Part shown: positions 48,029 to 56,577 of the stretch, piece after piece
How the letters are laid out: every line of letters begins with the position of its first letter
Numbering within the stretch: position 1 is the first letter of the stretch
NCBI GenBank assembly: GCA_964633225.1
Contig: CAZWFQ010000007.1
Span: 10,553 to 74,552, forward strand
DNA: 64,000 nt
Direction: 5' to 3'
DNA from: JAKQIM01 sp964633225
GTDB taxonomy: Bacteria; Chloroflexota; Anaerolineae; Anaerolineales; UBA4823
The notes under the pieces: model-generated
What the model was told of the DNA's origin: nothing
What the model saw: the letters and a program-made list of their open reading frames with translations, nothing else
Database searches by the model: none
Made by a program: the position numbers and the translations under genes

Positions 48029-49981
48029 ATGCCTAAATCTCTGTTGGTTTTTCTGCTTGCCTTGCTCTTATCCGCTTGTTCTCTGGCGGGTGATGTCACC
48101 CCGCCGCCCGGGTATCAAGAGCCGCCTGTCCTGGCGACCCCAAGCCCCAGCATGCACGAAGATCTATTTCCCATTGTGCCGCCAGATCCGGCCAATGGCA
48201 AGCTCATTTATGTTGACCAGTGTGCATCTTGCCATGGCGATGCCGGCCTGGGAGATGGCCCGCGTTCCACCGAGTTGAATGTGCCTGTGCCTGAGGTTGG
48301 CTCGCCAGAAGTGGCCAACCGCTCAACCCCGGTCGTTTGGTACCAGACGGTCACAAATGGCAATCTTGAGCGTTTCATGCCGCCTTTCCCCAACCTGACA
48401 CCGCGCCAAAAATGGGATGTGCTGGCTTACATCTACACGCTCAGTACTTCACCTGAGCAGGTGGCCAAGGGGGCGATGTTGTATGAAGATAATTGCGCCC
48501 GCTGCCATGGCGATTCTGGAGCGGGTGATGGCCCTGATGCTGCCGGCCTGCAAAGCCCGCCGATCGATCTGACAGACCAATCAATCATGACCTCGGCCAC
48601 TTCCAATCTGATCTATAGTGCCATCAAAGGCGGCATTTTGCCTTCCATGCCAGGTTTTGGCGGGCAGTTGAACGGGGATGAGATCGCCGCCCTGACTGCC
48701 TATGTACGCACACTGACCTTTGTCTATTTTTACAGCCAGGCCCCTTCCCCCGCGCCCGGTGAAACTGCCGCCAACATGAACAACGCCTACCCGGCTCCGG
48801 CGTATCCAGCCCCGGCTTACCCGGCCCCAGATGTCGTTCCGATTGCTGTGCCTACCCCCATTGACCTGGGCACCGTGACGGTGAAACTACTCAATGGTTC
48901 TTTTGCTCCTGTTCCCTCGGAGGCGGTTGTAACCCTCTATGCCTTCGACGAAATGAGCGTGGTCTTTTCAACCACTCTTACCTCTGGTGAAAATGGCGTT
49001 TACACCTTTGAGCAGGTTGAACTGCCGCCTGAACGGGCTTTTTTGGCTGCTGTTGAATATGCCGGCGCTCTGTATGGGTCTGATATGGCTGTGGTAGAAG
49101 TCGGAACGGATCAGTTGGCCCTGCAAGCCACTGTGTATGAGACCACCACCGATACCTCGGCCTTGGTGGTGGATCGGGCCCACCTATTATTGGATTTTCC
49201 TGCCCCCAATATCCTCCAGGTGGTAGAGGTCTTCATTATTACTAACCCCACCAATCAGGCTGTAATTGCGGCTGAGATGGGCGGGCCGGTGGTGCACTTC
49301 CCCCTGCCTGCCGGGGCGGTGAACCTGGAATTCCAGGACGGCGCTTTGGGAGAGCGCTACCTGGAAGTGCCCGGCGGTTTTGCAGATACGCGCAACGTCA
49401 TCCCTGGCATGGGTGAATACCAGGTGGTTTTTGGCTTTGCGATGCCTTATGAAGATAAGCTGACTTTTGAGCAACTGGTGCCCATGCCCGCCAGTGCTGT
49501 TGTGATCATGCTGCCAGATATGGGCGTCAAGCTGAAGGGGGAGATATTCGAAGATGGCGGCCTGCGCGATTTTCAAGGTATCTCTTACCAGATGTACAAT
49601 GGCAGCGCTCTGTTGGCTGGTGACCAGATCTTGTTTAACTTGTCTGGCCGCCCCAAGAGCAGCGGCTCTTTCTTCACTTCTGGTTCTACCATGAACCTTG
49701 TGATTGGCCTGGGCGGGTTTGGCCTGGCTCTGGTGACGATTGGGGTGTGGATCCTGCGCCGCAGTAAGGCCTCTGGCGGCGAGACGGCTGAGTTCGGGTC
49801 TGCCGAGAGTGGTGCAGAAGGGGCTTCTCCGGCAAACGATGCCCTGGCTCAAAACGATCCCAATATCCTGATGGACGCCATCATTGCCCTGGATGATCTG
49901 TACCAGGCGGGCAAGCTGCCTGAAGATGCCTACCAACGGCGCCGGGCTGAGCTAAAGGATAAGCTGAAAAACCTGCTATGA
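48029..49981 (+). CDS. Dihaem cytochrome c lipoprotein with C-terminal CcmI/SHOCT-like tail
   Basis: A 650-aa membrane-anchored electron carrier candidate. A lipoprotein signal peptide ends in LLLSAC. Two class I cytochrome domains follow, with CASCH at residues 65-69 and CARCH at 156-160; Met ligands are likely in RFMPPFP and LPSMPGF. A Tyr-Pro-Ala-Pro repeat linker (about 255-275) leads to beta-rich domains, a membrane helix (LVIGLGGFGLALVTIGVWIL) and a cytoplasmic tail with LDDLYQAGKLPEDAYQRRRAELKDKL, which resembles the GKIPEEDY segment of the CcmI-like neighbour. ATG 48029 is the start that gives the signal peptide. The stop overlaps the ccmA start by 4 bp. It is encoded inside the ccm operon and is probably a substrate of that system. 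Confidence 0.87.
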   Translation: MPKSLLVFLLALLLSACSLAGDVTPPPGYQEPPVLATPSPSMHEDLFPIVPPDPANGKLIYVDQCASCHGDAGLGDGPRSTELNVPVPEVGSPEVANRSTPVVWYQTVTNGNLERFMPPFPNLTPRQKWDVLAYIYTLSTSPEQVAKGAMLYEDNCARCHGDSGAGDGPDAAGLQSPPIDLTDQSIMTSATSNLIYSAIKGGILPSMPGFGGQLNGDEIAALTAYVRTLTFVYFYSQAPSPAPGETAANMNNAYPAPAYPAPAYPAPDVVPIAVPTPIDLGTVTVKLLNGSFAPVPSEAVVTLYAFDEMSVVFSTTLTSGENGVYTFEQVELPPERAFLAAVEYAGALYGSDMAVVEVGTDQLALQATVYETTTDTSALVVDRAHLLLDFPAPNILQVVEVFIITNPTNQAVIAAEMGGPVVHFPLPAGAVNLEFQDGALGERYLEVPGGFADTRNVIPGMGEYQVVFGFAMPYEDKLTFEQLVPMPASAVVIMLPDMGVKLKGEIFEDGGLRDFQGISYQMYNGSALLAGDQILFNLSGRPKSSGSFFTSGSTMNLVIGLGGFGLALVTIGVWILRRSKASGGETAEFGSAESGAEGASPANDALAQNDPNILMDAIIALDDLYQAGKLPEDAYQRRRAELKDKLKNLL

Positions 49982-50715
49982 TCGCCGTCCGCAAGCTGGT
50001 CAAGCGTTTTGGATTGAAGGTGGTGCTGCGCGGTTTGGATTTTGAGGTGGCACCGGGCGAGTTTGTGGCTTTGCTGGGGCCCAACGGGGCTGGTAAAACC
50101 ACTTTCTTACGCATCCTGGCTTCGCTGGCTTGCCCTACACTGGGCGAGGTGTGCATTGCCGGGTACCGCTTACCCCGCCAGGCTGCGGCTGTGCGCCGCC
50201 TCTTGGGCGTGGTCTCGCACCAGCCCTTGCTTTACGGTGACCTGACTGCCGAAGAGAACCTGTCTTTTTTTGCCCGCATGTATGACCTGCCAGAGCCGCG
50301 CCCGCGCATTGCCGAAGTGTTGGAACTGGTTGGCCTGGCCTCTCGCCGCCGCGACCTGGTGCGTACCTTCTCGCGCGGTATGCAGCAGCGCCTGGCAATT
50401 GGACGCGCCGTGCTGCACGACCCCAGCGTGATGTTGTTCGATGAGCCGCATACCGGCCTGGATCAAGATGCCTGTGCCATGCTGGATACTGTTCTGCGGG
50501 ATGTGGCGGCGCGCGGCCGCACCGTGGTCATGACCTCTCACGACCTGGCGCGCGCTGGCGACCTGGCCTCGCGCCTGGATGTGCTCTCGGGCGGGGTCGT
50601 TTGTGCGTCGGTGCAGCGCAGCCAGGTGCATCCGGATGATCTACCAGCCTTTTACCGCCAGGCCCTGGAAGATTCACGCCTGCGCAAACCTGCTCGCCAG
50701 GAGCTCGCCGGATGA
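49978..50715 (+). CDS. ccmA: Haem exporter ATP-binding protein CcmA
   Basis: ATPase of the CcmABCD complex that releases holo-CcmE. The 245-aa protein has Walker A GPNGAGKTT, the signature FSRGMQQRLAIGRAV, Walker B VMLFDEPHTGLD and the switch His in MTSHD. It overlaps its neighbours by 4 bp on both sides (ATGA), indicating coupled translation in the order cytochrome-ccmA-ccmB. Confidence 0.93.
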   Translation: MIAVRKLVKRFGLKVVLRGLDFEVAPGEFVALLGPNGAGKTTFLRILASLACPTLGEVCIAGYRLPRQAAAVRRLLGVVSHQPLLYGDLTAEENLSFFARMYDLPEPRPRIAEVLELVGLASRRRDLVRTFSRGMQQRLAIGRAVLHDPSVMLFDEPHTGLDQDACAMLDTVLRDVAARGRTVVMTSHDLARAGDLASRLDVLSGGVVCASVQRSQVHPDDLPAFYRQALEDSRLRKPARQELAG

Positions 50716-51422
50716 GCACCTCACTGGATTCCCCCAAGGCTGGCGGCTTGAGGACTTTCTTGCGCGCCGTATGGGCGATTGTGTGGAAAGACCTGGCTGC
50801 TGAGGTGCGCAGCCGCGAGCTGCTCTCTTCGATGCTCGTCTTTGCTTTGTTGGTCATCCTAGTTTTTAATTTTGCGCTCGTGCTGGATGTGGAAGCACGC
50901 CGTACCGTCACTGCCGGGGTGCTGTGGGTGACCTTTGCTTTTGCCGGCACGCTGGGATTGAACCGCTCGATGGCGCAGGAGAAAGACCGCGGCTGTATGG
51001 ATGGCCTGTTATTGGCGCCGGTGGACCGCAGTGCCATTTACTTTGGTAAAGCCATTGGCAACCTTTTCTTCATGTTCATCGTTGAAGCCATTGTTCTGCC
51101 GGTGTACAGCTTGCTGTATAACACCAACCTTTTCCAGCCGGGTTTGCTGTTGGTGGTGTTGCTGGGTTCGGTGGGTTATGTGGCCGTGGGCACTTTGCTT
51201 TCGGCGATGGCCGTCCAGACCCGCACGCGCGATGTGCTGCTGCCGATCTTACTCTTTCCCCTGGTCATTCCGGTGCTCATTGCAGCGGTCAACGCCAGCA
51301 CAGGTTTTTTGCAGGGCTGGGAGTGGGCTGAGATCAGCCCCTGGATCAGTTTGCTGATCGGCTACGACGTAGTCTTTATTGCCGGGGCTTTCATGGTATT
51401 CGATTATATTGTTGAGGAGTAA
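50712..51422 (+). CDS. ccmB: Haem exporter membrane protein CcmB
   Basis: A 236-aa membrane subunit of CcmABCD with about six helices. The family segments are present: AIVWKDLAAEVRSRELLSSMLVFALLV, LGLNRSMAQEKDRGCMDGLLLAPVDRSAIYFGK and LPILLFPLVIPVLIAAV. It starts within the ccmA stop and ends 4 bp before ccmC. Confidence 0.95.
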   Translation: MSTSLDSPKAGGLRTFLRAVWAIVWKDLAAEVRSRELLSSMLVFALLVILVFNFALVLDVEARRTVTAGVLWVTFAFAGTLGLNRSMAQEKDRGCMDGLLLAPVDRSAIYFGKAIGNLFFMFIVEAIVLPVYSLLYNTNLFQPGLLLVVLLGSVGYVAVGTLLSAMAVQTRTRDVLLPILLFPLVIPVLIAAVNASTGFLQGWEWAEISPWISLLIGYDVVFIAGAFMVFDYIVEE

Positions 51423-51426
51423 GCTC

Positions 51427-52113
51427 ATGGAACCTAAACCGCGCTCTTTGCAAATCTTGGACCTGGTTACGGCACTTTTCTTTCTTGCTGCGGTGGGTAT
51501 GGTCTTTTTCTATGCGCCTCTTGAAGCGGTGATGGGACAGGTTTACCGAGTTTTCTACTTCCATGTTGCCACTGCCTGGGTAGGCATGCTGGGTTTCTTG
51601 GTGGCTGCCGTGGCTGGGGTGGCTTACCTGGTTAAGCGGGAGCGCAAATGGGATGTGGTTGGCCTGGCAGCGGTGGAGATCAGCCTGGTGTTCTTTTTCA
51701 TCGCCATTGTCTCTGGCTCAATCTGGGCCAAGCCAAGCTGGGGTGCCTGGTGGACCTGGGAGCCGCGCCTCACCACCGCCGCTATCGTCGAATTGGTCTA
51801 TGCCGCCTACCTGCTCTTGCGCCAGGGGCTGGAAGACCCCGAACGCCGGGCGCGCTTTGGGGCCGTATACGCCATCTTGGGCTTCGTCAGCGTTCCGCTG
51901 ACCTTCATCTCCATCCGTCTTTTTCGTACCATTCACCCGGTGGTGGTGGGCAGCGGGTCGGCTGCCTTCGATATGACTCCCACCATGTTGCAAACTTTCC
52001 TCTTTAGCCTGTGGACCTTTTCCCTTATCTTTGCCGATCTGCTTTGGCACCGTATCCGCCTGGGCCGCCTGGCTGAACGGGTAGAGGCATTGAAATTGAA
52101 TATGAGTGAATAA
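51427..52113 (+). CDS. ccmC: Haem handling protein CcmC
   Basis: CcmC loads haem onto CcmE. The 228-aa protein has about six helices, the WWD-type motif WGAWWTWEPRLTTAAIVEL (with Glu in place of the usual Asp), and histidines in YRVFYFHVATAWVGM and FRTIHPVVVG that ligate haem. I chose ATG 51427 with GAGGAG upstream; the longer frame starting at a TTG inside ccmB is not needed. Follows ccmB directly. Confidence 0.95.
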   Translation: MEPKPRSLQILDLVTALFFLAAVGMVFFYAPLEAVMGQVYRVFYFHVATAWVGMLGFLVAAVAGVAYLVKRERKWDVVGLAAVEISLVFFFIAIVSGSIWAKPSWGAWWTWEPRLTTAAIVELVYAAYLLLRQGLEDPERRARFGAVYAILGFVSVPLTFISIRLFRTIHPVVVGSGSAAFDMTPTMLQTFLFSLWTFSLIFADLLWHRIRLGRLAERVEALKLNMSE

Positions 52114-52148
52114 GACCGCACGTTTGTGTGGCAATCAGGAGAATATCC

Positions 52149-52316
52149 ATGCTGTTATTTGATCAAGGGCCGCTTGAAACAACGGGTTATATGATCTTGG
52201 GCTATGCTGTGATCTTTGGCGTGATGCTGCTTTACCTGGTCAGTTTGTCCTGGCGCAGCCGCCGCCTTAAGCAAGACCTGGCAATGCTAGAAGAGATTGA
52301 AAAGAAGGGTCAATAA
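52149..52316 (+). CDS. ccmD: CcmD-like small membrane protein
   Basis: A 55-aa protein with one membrane helix (YMILGYAVIFGVMLLYLVSL) followed by a basic, helical cytoplasmic tail (WRSRRLKQDLAMLEEIEK). This size, topology and position directly after ccmC are characteristic of CcmD, which stabilises the CcmABC-CcmE complex. ATG 52149 has AGGAG upstream; an upstream in-frame TTG/ATG at 52128 is less likely. Last gene of the ccm operon. Confidence 0.8.
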   Translation: MLLFDQGPLETTGYMILGYAVIFGVMLLYLVSLSWRSRRLKQDLAMLEEIEKKGQ

Positions 52317-52319
52317 GCT

Positions 52320-53057
52320 TCAACGGCGCCGTATTTCAGGCGGCACTTCGCGCAGTTGCAAGTCTGAGAAAGAGACGGCAATCTTGCTGTGCGAGGTGGG
52401 TTCCAGGCCCAGGCGGACCTGCCCGAGGTTGAACTGATCCAGGTGCAGGGCGGTGGCTAACACCCCGTTGAAATATACCCGGCACTGTTGGCCGTACAAA
52501 ACCACCCGCAGCCGGTTGACCACGTCTAAACCGTGCTGGAGGGCAGTATGTTCGGTCCAGCCGATCAGCTCGCCGCCCCAGGCGATCTTATTTTCCACGT
52601 AATGGTAAAAACCAAGCATATACGTACGCTGGGGGGAAATGAAGAACACATAACCGCCCTGGTTAGGGCTGTAACGCAGCACCAGCCCAGCGCGGATGTA
52701 GTTAAGTGCCCCATCCATAAAGCGGATGCTGACACTGGCATCGAAATCATCGAACAGCCCCGAAGACTGTAATACATAGTGCACCATCTCCGATTCGGGC
52801 ATCTCTGCCAGCAGGGCAGGCGGAGGGCCATACAAGGTGCGGGTGCGCTCTATGCTCAGCCTTTGCCAGCCAGGGATATCTGCAATGGCGCCGAAATCGG
52901 CCCCTAAGAGCAGGTCGCCCAGGTCTGGCTCGGGGGTAAAGGAGCGCGGCACGCGGAAAGATGCTTTGCAGTAAGCACATTGGGCCACCTCCATCAAGCG
53001 CACATCTGCGTTGGATATGGCGGCGCCACAGTTGGGGCATACAATGGGTTGGAACAT
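52320..53057 (-). CDS. Zinc-ribbon protein with concanavalin-like (LamG/DUF1080-type) domain
   Basis: A 245-aa protein without signal peptide. The N-terminus carries two CxxC pairs (CPNCGAAIS at 8-16 and CAYCKASF at 27-34), a treble-clef or ribbon zinc site. The rest (about 70-240) is beta-rich, with FDDFDASVSIRFM, RAGLVLRYSPNQGGYVFFIS and VVNRLRVVLYGQQCRVYFNG, the pattern of a concanavalin-like jelly-roll domain. The function is unknown. It converges with the ccm operon, with a 3-bp gap, and diverges from the coiled-coil membrane protein at 53170. Confidence 0.6.
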   Translation of the reverse strand: MFQPIVCPNCGAAISNADVRLMEVAQCAYCKASFRVPRSFTPEPDLGDLLLGADFGAIADIPGWQRLSIERTRTLYGPPPALLAEMPESEMVHYVLQSSGLFDDFDASVSIRFMDGALNYIRAGLVLRYSPNQGGYVFFISPQRTYMLGFYHYVENKIAWGGELIGWTEHTALQHGLDVVNRLRVVLYGQQCRVYFNGVLATALHLDQFNLGQVRLGLEPTSHSKIAVSFSDLQLREVPPEIRRR

Positions 53058-53169
53058 GGTCTCTCTCCATCAATCCGGCGGTTGCTTAAGAGTCTAATCG
53101 AAAAGCTCAATCTCGGCAACTGGAAAGAGATGCGATAGAATCAAGCTCACACGAAGGAAGGAGATCGCT

Positions 53170-53994
53170 ATGCCAAAGAAAAATATTCGCAAAAGCAGTA
53201 TCTCATCCACCAAGCTGTACACCTTTGTTTGGTTGGGCCTGACCATCTTGCTGTTCCTGGTGGTGGCGCAGTGGTCGAATGCCCCAAGCATCCCCATCGA
53301 AGGCGCTACGGCTGTTTTGACGCTGATTGGGGCGGTGGCTGTGGGGATCGAACGCTCCATTGAAGCCGCCTGGGATGGCGTGAGCCTTTTCAGGGGCAAA
53401 GCCTGGGCCAAGGCTGCTTTGGATCAGTTGGAGAAGTTCACGCAAGATCTCAATGAGCAAATGCAGCCCTTCCATGCACGGTTTGATGATGCCATGGCCA
53501 AAATTGAGCAGGAATATGCCCAGGATCAGGCCAAGCTAGAAGATGCAAAAAAGGCCTTAGAGACGGTTCAGGCGCAGATCACGCAGTTCCAGAATATTGC
53601 CCCGAATATTGAGAGCATCAACCATGCAGCCGCCCAGGCCAACGCGGTCATTGCCACGGTGCAAGGTAAGTATCCCGAAGTGGATCAAGTGTGCACCGTG
53701 GGGCAGGTCTTGATCAATGCCACCTCAGATTTTGGGGCCTCCTTCAAAGATAACCCTGGCCGGCGGTTGATCAGCCTGATGTTGGGCATGTTCTTGGGCC
53801 TGTGCATCACCGGCCCGATGGGCCTGGATATTTTCCTGGCTTCCCTTGGCACCACCCTGCCGGATTCGAGCTTGCTCCCCCATGCTGGGGTAGCCATTAC
53901 CGGCCTGGTGATTGGCCTTGGTTCTGGGCCAACCCATACCCTCATCCGCACACTAGAAGAGATCAAGAACAAGCGCCAGGCGGCGAACACCTAG
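53170..53994 (+). CDS. Membrane protein with central coiled coil, unknown function
   Basis: A 274-aa protein that I do not assign to a named family. Visible parts: two N-terminal helices (FVWLGLTILLFLVVAQW and ATAVLTLIGAVAVGI), a long helical coiled coil (about 75-160) rich in Gln, Glu and Lys, then two C-terminal helices with LISLMLGMFLGLCITGPMGLDIFLASL and the ending TGLVIGLGSGPTHTLIRTLEEIKNKR. That last motif occurs in other bacterial membrane proteins of unknown role. A strong ribosome-binding site (AAGGAAGGAG) precedes the ATG. Its last 4 bp overlap the end of the convergent gene. Confidence 0.6.
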   Translation: MPKKNIRKSSISSTKLYTFVWLGLTILLFLVVAQWSNAPSIPIEGATAVLTLIGAVAVGIERSIEAAWDGVSLFRGKAWAKAALDQLEKFTQDLNEQMQPFHARFDDAMAKIEQEYAQDQAKLEDAKKALETVQAQITQFQNIAPNIESINHAAAQANAVIATVQGKYPEVDQVCTVGQVLINATSDFGASFKDNPGRRLISLMLGMFLGLCITGPMGLDIFLASLGTTLPDSSLLPHAGVAITGLVIGLGSGPTHTLIRTLEEIKNKRQAANT

Positions 53995-55190
53995 TAGGAA
54001 TATTTCAAAATCTGGTATGGCATGCCTGGCACACCTGGGCCGCCGTCCACCCAGATTTCGGCTTCTTGCGGCCCCAGGCGGGCGATCAGGCGCGCTTTGA
54101 CATCCTTGTTGCTGTAGGCGCGCTTTCCGCCGCTGCGCGAGGTCATCAGCTTGGCCAAAAAGGGTGACGTATTGGCGTAATACTGCACATCCATCTGGTC
54201 AAGTGCAGTATGGGCGCGCTGCTCGCGCTGCTCAAAGACTGAGCGCCCCGCGGGCTTTAAGTTTTCCATCAGGCGCAGCGCATTTGAGCTGTGGCCGCGC
54301 GAAAAAGCATTGGCCTGGAACAGGATACTTCCGGGGTCGTTTGCCAGGCGCTTGTGGCGGATCAGATCATGGACGAACTCGTGTTTTTTGCCTACCAGGC
54401 AGTCCCACTGTTTGTAAATGGTATTTAAGGCATAGCCATCGTAATAGGGCCCCAGGGCTTCGATTACCTGGCAGGCTGGGGCTTGCGTGCCCAAGAAGAG
54501 GGTGACCCAACTGGTGGTGTTAGCCAGCAGGCGCGGCTCCAGGCCAGTGAAGGGCTTGAGCCTGAGGGCGTCAACCGCCTGGATATACCCGTCAGAGCGC
54601 CAGGCAAAAGCAGAGCCGGGCAGCAGGTCGGGGTAGATGAATGCCAACACCAGGGCTGGCCCATTGGCGCCTGTGGTCCGGAAGATGGCCACCCGCAGTT
54701 GATCAAAGCGCCCCTCACTTTCTGCGCCCGAGTCTTCTTCTGTATGCCACAACACCAGGTGTCCATTGGCCTGGCGGTACATGCCTGTTTGACAGCCCGT
54801 GTTATCATGCTGCAAGAACATGGCCCTTTCTACCAGCGAGAGAGATTGCAAAGCCGGGTGACGCATCCCGGCAATTCCGCAGCCCTCTGCCCAGGCAGAT
54901 AGACATTCTCGGTACTCATCCAGCGCTTTGCGGATGGTATCGGGCAGGGCTCGCGATCGCCGCCGTTCTTCTAATGCCAGCCAGGAGGCGCGCGCCTGGA
55001 ATAAGATGCCTGCCAGGCGCTCCTCCGGGATGGTATCCAGGCGGTGGCGCAAGTGGCGCCGAACCTGTCCGCCCACTTCCTCGCCCAGGCGGCGGTGTGC
55101 ATCCACCAGCGACACGCGGCTGTAATCGAGAAAGTTGATTTCCCCCAGTTCTTCTTTGACGGCGAGCAGATCTTTGAACGGTATGATCAT
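53991..55190 (-). CDS. Possible C45-like Ntn-hydrolase, unknown substrate
   Basis: A 399-aa protein that I cannot place firmly. Residues 131-153 read TGCQTGMYRQANGHLVLWHTEED. This resembles the nucleophile region of C45/acyl-CoA:6-APA acyltransferase-type Ntn-hydrolases, in which a Gly-Cys pair is cleaved to expose an N-terminal Cys and is followed by NG..L..HN.D. The later YPDLLPGSAFAWRSDGYIQAVDAL also parallels that fold. If so, Cys133 would be the nucleophile and residues 1-132 a propeptide. The N-terminal region is helical and charged. No signal peptide. It follows the DUF362 gene with a 4-bp ATGA overlap, so the two are made together. The functional call is tentative. Confidence 0.5.
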   Translation of the reverse strand: MIIPFKDLLAVKEELGEINFLDYSRVSLVDAHRRLGEEVGGQVRRHLRHRLDTIPEERLAGILFQARASWLALEERRRSRALPDTIRKALDEYRECLSAWAEGCGIAGMRHPALQSLSLVERAMFLQHDNTGCQTGMYRQANGHLVLWHTEEDSGAESEGRFDQLRVAIFRTTGANGPALVLAFIYPDLLPGSAFAWRSDGYIQAVDALRLKPFTGLEPRLLANTTSWVTLFLGTQAPACQVIEALGPYYDGYALNTIYKQWDCLVGKKHEFVHDLIRHKRLANDPGSILFQANAFSRGHSSNALRLMENLKPAGRSVFEQREQRAHTALDQMDVQYYANTSPFLAKLMTSRSGGKRAYSNKDVKARLIARLGPQEAEIWVDGGPGVPGMPYQILKYSY

Positions 55191-56356
55191 GCGCCTCCAG
55201 CAGAGATGTATGCCATCCCCGTGCGCTCAAACTTTTCCACCGGCAGCACATCCACCAGCTCGTATTCCAGGCTGCCCAGGCCCAGCCTTGCCCCATACTC
55301 TGTCACCAGGTAGGGATCTTTGAGCGGGCCGTGCAGCCAGCGGAAGGGGTGACCCTGGCGGGTGTGTACTTCCATACTGGTGGGTATGTTCTCTTCCAGC
55401 AGGCGCTGGTTGGCGGTCGCGTCCAGCGCAGCCCGGTCGAGGGCCACGATATCGTCTGAGCCGAAGATGCCGGCATCTTGCAAGATGGGCATGCTGGTAA
55501 AACCGAAGCAGTCGCACACCGGCGTCATGTGGGTCGCCAGGCTTAAATGGATCGCCTTGCCGGGTGCAAAGGTGGAGAGGGTGATGGCGGTGCTGATGGC
55601 GCAGGCTTCTTGGAAGGCATGGAAGTTGACGGCATCGATCTTCAGGCTGCCAGGGGGCGCCACCTTCAGGCAGCGTCCGCAGGCATTGCACTGTTCGGGG
55701 TGCATATGGATGCCGCGTGGGTCTTTCTTATCTGGCACCAAGGCTTCGAATGGGCAGGAGGCCAGGATGCGCTGGCGCACTTCGTCATCTGGGCACAGGT
55801 CAGGGAACCAGTAAGGGTCGAACTGCATGGTATCGTGCATGGCGCCACGTGTGGGACCTGCCATACAGCCCAGTGCCACGTTCTTAAAGGCCGCCCCAAA
55901 TCCACAGCTGGGGTGGCCCTTGACGTGGGCAAAGTTGACCAGGAAGGATGCATCCTGGACCATGCCCGCCACCAGCCACTTCTGGATATTCTTGTATGGC
56001 CGTTCGTGGGCGTACACGTACTGCTCTTCTGGGCCGGCAGCGGGATACACTGGGCAGCCCAACACCTCGCTGCTGTAGCCGCGCGTTTCAGCGCCGTCCA
56101 CATCCCAATTCACATCAGCAATGAAAGGCTTGCCGCCCCCTTCTTTGATAGCCTGCACCACCCTGCGTACGAAGACCGGATGCACGGTGGAGTAAACGAT
56201 GTTGTTGCCGGTGTGCATCTTGAGCAGCACAGTCTCGCCTTTGACACGCTCGCGCAAGTTCAGCCGTTCCAAGATCAGGTCTAGCTTGGCAGGCAGAGTT
56301 TCGCGCGCCTCCAGGCGCGCCTGGCGTGGAGAACCGTAATAAACAATGCTGGGCAT
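55187..56356 (-). CDS. DUF362 iron-sulfur protein with incomplete cluster motif
   Basis: A 389-aa DUF362-family protein; the family pattern is seen in ETVLLKMHTGNNIVYSTVHPVFVRRVV, FLVNFAHVKGHPSCGFGAAFKNVALGC and DCFGFTSMPILQDAGIFGSDDIVALD. In the middle lies a ferredoxin-like segment with CNACGRC, but the fourth cysteine of the usual CxxCxxCxxxCP is an alanine (CLKVAPP), so a standard 4Fe-4S site is not complete. The role of DUF362 proteins is not settled; some act in electron transfer. The ATG at 56356 has AAGGA upstream and a TATAAT-like -10 lies at 56393-56388 on the minus strand. It is coupled to the Ntn-hydrolase-like gene. Confidence 0.85.
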   Translation of the reverse strand: MPSIVYYGSPRQARLEARETLPAKLDLILERLNLRERVKGETVLLKMHTGNNIVYSTVHPVFVRRVVQAIKEGGGKPFIADVNWDVDGAETRGYSSEVLGCPVYPAAGPEEQYVYAHERPYKNIQKWLVAGMVQDASFLVNFAHVKGHPSCGFGAAFKNVALGCMAGPTRGAMHDTMQFDPYWFPDLCPDDEVRQRILASCPFEALVPDKKDPRGIHMHPEQCNACGRCLKVAPPGSLKIDAVNFHAFQEACAISTAITLSTFAPGKAIHLSLATHMTPVCDCFGFTSMPILQDAGIFGSDDIVALDRAALDATANQRLLEENIPTSMEVHTRQGHPFRWLHGPLKDPYLVTEYGARLGLGSLEYELVDVLPVEKFERTGMAYISAGGA

Positions 56357-56577
56357 AATCGGATTCCTTTCGCTGAGAGTTTCTTGTATTATATATCACA
56401 AGGGGTTTTTCGGGATGAGGCCGCCCCGTCCCTGGATTCTTGATCCTCTGAACCTTCGCCACCTAACATTTTTGTAAGGCCCGCGCGGCACTTTCTGCGC
56501 GTTTCCAACGTCTTTTATATGTAAACTGTAGATACAGATGCCAGGGCATATTAGATCCCCCTGGCCAGGAGGCATTG

